From Symbioplanes lichenis (GTDB lineage Bacteria > Actinomycetota > Actinomycetes > Mycobacteriales > Micromonosporaceae), in contig NZ_JAUZQD010000003.1 of assembly GCF_030709675.1 (NCBI RefSeq), forward strand, positions 62,001 through 126,000: 64,000 bases of DNA, written 5' to 3'. Position 1 is the first letter of the stretch, and each line of letters opens with the position of its first letter. The position numbers were made by a program, and so were the translations under genes. Below the pieces are notes generated by a model. That model worked only from the letters and a program-made list of their open reading frames with translations. It made no database searches and was not told where the DNA came from. This document shows, one piece after another, positions 59,038-64,000 of the stretch.

Positions 59038-62000
59038 ATGTCGATATCGTCGGCCGGGCGGATATCCGTCCGGCTCGCCGCGGCCGTCGCCGCCCTGACC
59101 GCCGCGCAGTTCCTGGTGGCCCCGGCGGCCTCGGCCGCCCCGCCGCCCGCCCCGCGAGCCGTGGGGGAGACGCCCGAGGCCCCGCCCGGGCCCGGCCCGG
59201 TCGACCGCCCGTTGCCCGCCTCGTCCCGGCCCGAGCACGGCCTGCCCGCCGGGCAGCGCCCGCCCGTCGTGCCGCCGGGCGCCGACGCCGCCGGCAAGCC
59301 GCGGCAGCTCGGCCGGGCCCAGGTGCGGCAGCGCCAGGGCCTGACGGCCACCGCCGCCCCGGCCGCGGCGCAGAACCTGGTGCTGCGCCCCGGCTTCGCC
59401 ATCGCCGACACCTCGCTGGTGCTCTACTTCGACGTCGCCGCGCCGGGCACCGGCGACTGGCAGACCTGGCGGGCCACCGTCTACGACCCCGAGACCGGCG
59501 CCGCCCAGGAGTCGGTGCCGATCGCCGCGAGCGACCTGTCGCGCTGCGGCACGCCCCGGCAGTTCTGCCGGACCTTCGGAACCCTCGACGGCTGGGTGCT
59601 GACCGGCGACCACGACTACTTCGTCACCGTCACCGTCACCCTCAAGGACGGCACCGAGCTGGTCTCGGACGCGTCGCCCACGGCCAAGGCCCGGATCACG
59701 GCCGAGCCGCCCGCGCTGCCGGCCGCCCAGGCCGCCGGGTGCGCCTGCGGCAACGTGCTCGCCCCGACCACGGTCGGGCAGGCGGTGCGCGGCGGCGGCG
59801 TCAACACCGGCACCGGCGCGTTCACGTTCAGCTCCACCGACCTGCGGATGGCCGGCTTCGCGGTGCCCTTCCGCGCGGTGCGGCGCTACTCGTCGACCAA
59901 CGGCACGGCCGGGTCGCTCGGGCTGGGCTGGGCCTGGACCTACGACGTCCGGGTCATCCCGCCCGCGGGCGCGGAGACCGCCGTGACCGTCCGCGCCGAC
60001 GACGGCGCCCAGGTCACCTATCAGCGGGCCGACGACGGCTCCTTCCGGCGCCCGCCCGGCGTCCGGTCGAACCTCAGCGCGGCCGGTGACGGCTGGAAGC
60101 TGGTCACGCCGGACCAGATCACCTACACCTTCGACGCCTCGGGCCGGCTCGCCGCGATCCGCAACTCCCGCGGGCTCGGTGCCACCGTCGCCTACACCGC
60201 GACGAGCTGGAAGATCACCGACGCGGCGGGCCGGGTCGTCACCGCCGACCTCGGCCCGGACGGGCTCATCCGCAAGATCAGCCTGCCCGACGGCCGCTCG
60301 GTCAAGTACACCTACACCGACGGCCTGCTCACCGCCGCCACCGACGCCGAGGGCAACACCTGGAAGTACGGCTACACCGGCCGGCTGCTGACCAAGGTGC
60401 TCGACCCGGCCGAGCGGGTGCAGGTGACCACCACCTACGCCGCCGGTCGCGTGGCGAGCCAGGCCGACGCGCTCGGGCAGGTCACCAGGTTCGCCTGGGA
60501 CACCGCGAAACAGGAGGCGAAGACCACCGACCCGGACGGCGTCAACTACTTCGACGGCTACCGCGGCAACGTGCTGATCTACAGCCAGAACGGCAACGGG
60601 GACACGACCAACCAGCGCTACAACGCGCAGGTCGACCCGACGCTGCTGGTCGACGCGAAGGGCAACCAGCTCGCGGCCGGCTTCGACGCGGCGGGCAACA
60701 TGACCACGATGACGGCGCCCGAGCCGTTCAACTACACGGTCAGCAACACCTTCGACCCGCACAACAACCTGACCGCGCACCGGGACGGGCTCGGCAACAC
60801 GTCGACGTTCGGCTACAGCGCGTTCGACGAGCTGACCCGGATCACCAGCCCCGGCGGCGACACGACGGTGGTCACCGTCGACGACCGCGGCCTGGTCACC
60901 GAGGTGGCCGACCCGCGCGGCAAGAAGACCACGATGACCTACGACGCGGCGGGCAACCTCACCGCGCGCACGTCGCCGCTGGGCAACAAGACCGCCTTCG
61001 GGTACGACACCGTGGGCCGCCCGGTCCGTGAGACCGACCCGCGCGGCACTGTCACGGGCGCCGACCCGGACGACTACACCACCCGCTACGTCTACGACGC
61101 GCTCGACCGGCTCCGCAAGTCCTTCGACCCGGGCAAGGAGAACGCCTGGGTCACCGACTACGACGCGCTCGGTCAGCTGGTGCGCGCGGCGGACCCGGAG
61201 GGCAACGCGACCACGTACGCGTACCTGAAGGTCCTGGGCCGCACCGCCGCGGTGACCGACCCGACCGGCTACCGCACCGAGTACTCCTACACCGCCGCCG
61301 GACGCCGCTCGGCCGTCACCGATCCGGCGGGCGGCAGGACGACCTTCGGCTACGACAGCCGGGGCAACCTGTCCACGGTGGTCTCGCCGCGCGGCAACGT
61401 CAAGGGCGCCAACCCGGCGTCGTTCACGACCACCTACACGTACGACTTCAACAGCAACCTGGTCCGCGCCCAGCGCCCCTACCCGGGCGGCGGGTTCGCC
61501 ACCGTGGACACCGGGTTCGACGAGCTGAACCGGGCCACCACGAGCACCGACGCCTTCGGCAAGGTGACCGTCAGCCGCTACGACAACAACCACAACCTGG
61601 TCTCGACCGTCGACCCGCTGGGGGAGGAGACCGCCGTCGAGTACGACGCGGACGGCAGCCCCACGGCGGTCACCAGCCCCGAGGGCGGCAGCCTGCGCAC
61701 CGAGTTCGACGCGGCGGGCAACCCGACGGCGCGGATCTCGGCGACCGGCGGCCGGACGACCTGGACCTACGACGACGACGGCCGGGTCACCACGGCGGTC
61801 GAGGCGCGCGGCAACGCCGCCGGCGCCGACCCGGGCGACTTCACCACCCGGTACGCCTATGACCGGGCCGGCAACCTGACCACGGTCACCGACGCGCTCG
61901 GCGCCGCCATGACCTTCGGCTACGACGCCACCGACCGGGTCGTGCGCAACGCCGACCGGCTCGGCAACGCCACCACGTACGCCTACGACCAGGCGGACCG

Positions 62001-64000
62001 GCTGACCAAGGTGGTCGCGCCCGGATCCGCCCGGCCCGCCACGAAGTACGACTACGACAAGGCCGGGCACGTCGTCAAGCGCACCGACCCCAACGGGCAC
62101 AGCGGCACGTACACGTACGACTCGCTGGGCCGGGTCGCCACGGTCACCGACGCGCTCGAGCGCACCAGCACCTACGCGTACGACGCCGAGGGCAACATGA
62201 CGCGTTACACCGCGCCGGGTTCCGGCGACGCCGCGGCGCGCAGCATCGTCAACACGTACGACATCCTCAACCGGCACGTCGGGCAGGACCAGAAGGCGGG
62301 CGGGCTGATCTACGCGTACGGCTACGACGCGGAGAGCCGGATGACCAGCATGGCCGACCCGAGCGGGCTGCGGACCATGGCGTACGACGCGGCCGGGCGG
62401 CTGACCCGGGTGAGCCGCGACGACGGCAGCTTCACCTACGGCTACGACGGCAACGGCAACATCACGTCGCGCACCTGGCCGGACGGCACGAAGATCAGCA
62501 CCACGGTGGACGCCGCCGACCGGGAGACCGCCGTCACGGCGACCGGCGGGATCGCGGGCGCGGACACCGACACGTGGTCGTTCGGCTACGACCCGGCGGG
62601 CCGGCTGACCCGGACCACCATGCCGGGGGCGGAGACGGCCCGGGCGTACGACCGGGCGGGCCGGCTCACCGGGATCAGCACCACCGCGGGCGACGAGGTC
62701 CTCGCCCGCTTCGAGGTGGCCCGCGACGCGGTGGGCAACCCGACCACCGTCACGACCACCCGCGGGACGGCGTCGCAGGCCGTCGGCTACAGCTACGACC
62801 CGTCGAACCGCGTGACCGCCGCCTGCTACGGCGTCGGGACGTGCGCGGGCTCGCCGGCGAACGCGGTCACCTACAAGTACGACGGCGTCGGCAACCGGCT
62901 GTCCCAGACCCTGACCGGCACCGCCGGCTCGGGCACCACGAAGTACGACTACGACAAGGCCGATCAGCTGATCGAGGCGACCACGGGCGGGCGGACCGTC
63001 AAGTACGACTACGACCAGCAGGGCAACCTGGTCAAGGCGGGCAATGACAAGTACACCTACAACCTCGACCACACGATGGCGTCGGCGACCGTCGGCGGCA
63101 AGCAGGTCGACTTCAGCTACGACGGGCAGGGCCTGCAGCTGAGCGCCGTCTCGGGCACGGGCAGCGACGTGCGGAGCCGCACGTGGCGCTACGACATCAA
63201 CAACACCGTGCCGCAGCTCGCGCTGGACTCGATCAGCCAGGGCACCGACACCGCCACGCGCGGGTACGTCGCCGGTCCGCAGGAGACTCCGCTCGGGCTG
63301 CTGCGGGAGGAACAGACCGACTCGTACGCCCTCGACTGGCTGGGCGGCGTCGCGAACGTCGTCGACGGGGCGGGGGAGACGCTGGCCGCGTACGACTACG
63401 ACCCGTACGGGAACGCCCGCACCAACGGCACCGCGGCGGGCGTGACGACGGCCGGCGCCGACAACCCGAAGCAGTTCACCGGCGCCTACCAGGACCCGCA
63501 GCTGGGCTCCCAGTACTCGTTCCCGGCCCGCACCTACGACCCGGGCACCGGCCGCTTCGGCAGCCAGGACCCGGTCGCGCAGCCGCTGCGGGCGCCGGCG
63601 ATCAGCTCGTACGGGTACGTGGACGGCCGCACGACCGTCTTCACCGACCCGTCGGGCGCCAGCGCCAACGCCGATCACGACGCGGCCCAGGCCCTCGCGC
63701 TCGAACAGCTCGACGCCCGTTACGGCTCCTTCAACGTCTATGCCGACGACGTGCCGGGGCGCCAGATGCTGCAGGGCGTGGGCGGCCGGATCTGCCCGCC
63801 CACGGCGAGCCCGATGCCCGGCGACCCGGCGACGGGCTGCCCGGACATCATCGCCCGGTTCGGCGCGCAGACCCTCGTCTGGGACGTGAAGCCGGCCAGC
63901 GACCAGCTCTCGTCGATCAAGCCGAATCTGCCCACCCGGGAGGTCGCCAACGCCAACCAGATCGCCCGCTACGTCCGGTCGCTGGCGGCCGCGGGCTATC
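59038..64000 (+). CDS. secreted RHS-repeat polymorphic toxin, 3' end outside the window
   Basis: At least 1654 codons from ATG 59038, with GGGGAG before it; the frame is open to the right edge. A signal peptide (LAAAVAALTAAQFLVAPAAS) is followed by a DUF6531-like region and a long array of RHS/YD repeats (YDAAGNLT-, YDALDRL-, YDSLGRV-type units) from about residue 270. The core ends with RTYDPGTGRFGSQDPV and YGYVDGRTTVFTDPSG, the usual boundary to the toxin. The tail has PDII (D1603) and WDVK (D1616, K1618) followed by NQIARYV, the layout of PD-(D/E)XK nuclease toxins. An immunity gene is expected just downstream, beyond this window. Confidence 0.92.
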   Translation, partial: MSISSAGRISVRLAAAVAALTAAQFLVAPAASAAPPPAPRAVGETPEAPPGPGPVDRPLPASSRPEHGLPAGQRPPVVPPGADAAGKPRQLGRAQVRQRQGLTATAAPAAAQNLVLRPGFAIADTSLVLYFDVAAPGTGDWQTWRATVYDPETGAAQESVPIAASDLSRCGTPRQFCRTFGTLDGWVLTGDHDYFVTVTVTLKDGTELVSDASPTAKARITAEPPALPAAQAAGCACGNVLAPTTVGQAVRGGGVNTGTGAFTFSSTDLRMAGFAVPFRAVRRYSSTNGTAGSLGLGWAWTYDVRVIPPAGAETAVTVRADDGAQVTYQRADDGSFRRPPGVRSNLSAAGDGWKLVTPDQITYTFDASGRLAAIRNSRGLGATVAYTATSWKITDAAGRVVTADLGPDGLIRKISLPDGRSVKYTYTDGLLTAATDAEGNTWKYGYTGRLLTKVLDPAERVQVTTTYAAGRVASQADALGQVTRFAWDTAKQEAKTTDPDGVNYFDGYRGNVLIYSQNGNGDTTNQRYNAQVDPTLLVDAKGNQLAAGFDAAGNMTTMTAPEPFNYTVSNTFDPHNNLTAHRDGLGNTSTFGYSAFDELTRITSPGGDTTVVTVDDRGLVTEVADPRGKKTTMTYDAAGNLTARTSPLGNKTAFGYDTVGRPVRETDPRGTVTGADPDDYTTRYVYDALDRLRKSFDPGKENAWVTDYDALGQLVRAADPEGNATTYAYLKVLGRTAAVTDPTGYRTEYSYTAAGRRSAVTDPAGGRTTFGYDSRGNLSTVVSPRGNVKGANPASFTTTYTYDFNSNLVRAQRPYPGGGFATVDTGFDELNRATTSTDAFGKVTVSRYDNNHNLVSTVDPLGEETAVEYDADGSPTAVTSPEGGSLRTEFDAAGNPTARISATGGRTTWTYDDDGRVTTAVEARGNAAGADPGDFTTRYAYDRAGNLTTVTDALGAAMTFGYDATDRVVRNADRLGNATTYAYDQADRLTKVVAPGSARPATKYDYDKAGHVVKRTDPNGHSGTYTYDSLGRVATVTDALERTSTYAYDAEGNMTRYTAPGSGDAAARSIVNTYDILNRHVGQDQKAGGLIYAYGYDAESRMTSMADPSGLRTMAYDAAGRLTRVSRDDGSFTYGYDGNGNITSRTWPDGTKISTTVDAADRETAVTATGGIAGADTDTWSFGYDPAGRLTRTTMPGAETARAYDRAGRLTGISTTAGDEVLARFEVARDAVGNPTTVTTTRGTASQAVGYSYDPSNRVTAACYGVGTCAGSPANAVTYKYDGVGNRLSQTLTGTAGSGTTKYDYDKADQLIEATTGGRTVKYDYDQQGNLVKAGNDKYTYNLDHTMASATVGGKQVDFSYDGQGLQLSAVSGTGSDVRSRTWRYDINNTVPQLALDSISQGTDTATRGYVAGPQETPLGLLREEQTDSYALDWLGGVANVVDGAGETLAAYDYDPYGNARTNGTAAGVTTAGADNPKQFTGAYQDPQLGSQYSFPARTYDPGTGRFGSQDPVAQPLRAPAISSYGYVDGRTTVFTDPSGASANADHDAAQALALEQLDARYGSFNVYADDVPGRQMLQGVGGRICPPTASPMPGDPATGCPDIIARFGAQTLVWDVKPASDQLSSIKPNLPTREVANANQIARYVRSLAAAGY

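Noticed and set aside
59800..63600. CRISPR or satellite repeat in the RHS gene
   Set aside because: The repetition is at protein level (YD repeats) with variable DNA and spacing.
58852..63678. Very long open minus-strand frame opposite the RHS gene
   Set aside because: The RHS reading on the plus strand has signal peptide, YD repeats and toxin boundary; the antisense product is Val/Arg/Gly-rich without motifs.
1..64000. tRNA, rRNA, riboswitch or prophage genes
   Set aside because: I saw no cloverleaf-like or conserved rRNA segments, no riboswitch core I recognise, and no phage structural or integrase genes; small RNAs cannot be excluded by eye.

Overview
This window is very GC-rich (roughly 70-75% by eye) and densely coded. 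GTG and TTG starts are common, neighbouring genes often overlap by 4 bp, and at least seven genes have a -10 hexamer placed so that the mRNA would begin at the start codon (leaderless). Together with SARP/AfsR, BadF-type kinase, XRE-MmyB and MmpL-type genes and an ABC importer without its own ATPase, this points to an actinomycete, most likely Micromonosporaceae (Actinoplanes-like). The family assignment is inference. I found no rRNA, tRNA, CRISPR array or complete insertion sequence.

Layout. 1-1052: 3' part of an MFS transporter, closed by a strong bidirectional terminator. 1250-7273: a translationally coupled three-gene operon (stand-alone acyltransferase-like protein, APH-fold kinase-like protein, unknown helical protein) that matches no pathway I recognise. 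7239-14462: two divergent, overlapping operons with six glycosyltransferases and a WcbI-like protein, a probable surface-glycan locus without transporter or polymerase. 14515-25823: a photolyase/cryptochrome-like protein with unusual domain order, a DUF4267 membrane protein behind palindromic operators, XRE regulators, a secreted propeller, an aldo-keto reductase, a GGDEF-EAL protein, an LLM-class oxidoreductase, an inositol-phosphatase-like enzyme and a FAD monooxygenase. 25958-31695: an MMPL transporter with its two-component system, then a zinc alcohol dehydrogenase plus MerR regulator behind a typical MerR promoter.

31776-42735: a secreted GH85 endoglycosidase, an EamA transporter with a repeat-expanded tail, a LysR regulator, a large secreted subtilase, a CoiA-like nuclease of different composition, and a decayed inverted copy of the GH85 3' end. 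42788-50435: aldo-keto reductase, SGNH esterase, amino-sugar kinase, MurR-like regulator, murQ and a sugar ABC importer. This looks like a unit for salvage of MurNAc/GlcNAc from peptidoglycan; GH85 upstream could supply related sugars. 50452-64000: a large SARP/NB-ARC/TPR regulator, a secreted lectin-like propeller, a Ser/Thr kinase with an extracellular domain, a cyclase-family hydrolase, an ATPase-HTH regulator, and an RHS polymorphic toxin cut by the right edge inside a PD-(D/E)XK-like toxin domain.

Most likely to be undescribed: the acyltransferase/kinase/helical operon (1250-7273), the GT-WcbI locus, the domain-swapped Fe-S-type photolyase-like protein, the CoiA-like nuclease with its decayed flank, and the RHS toxin. 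Functions are read from motifs by eye; no search was run.
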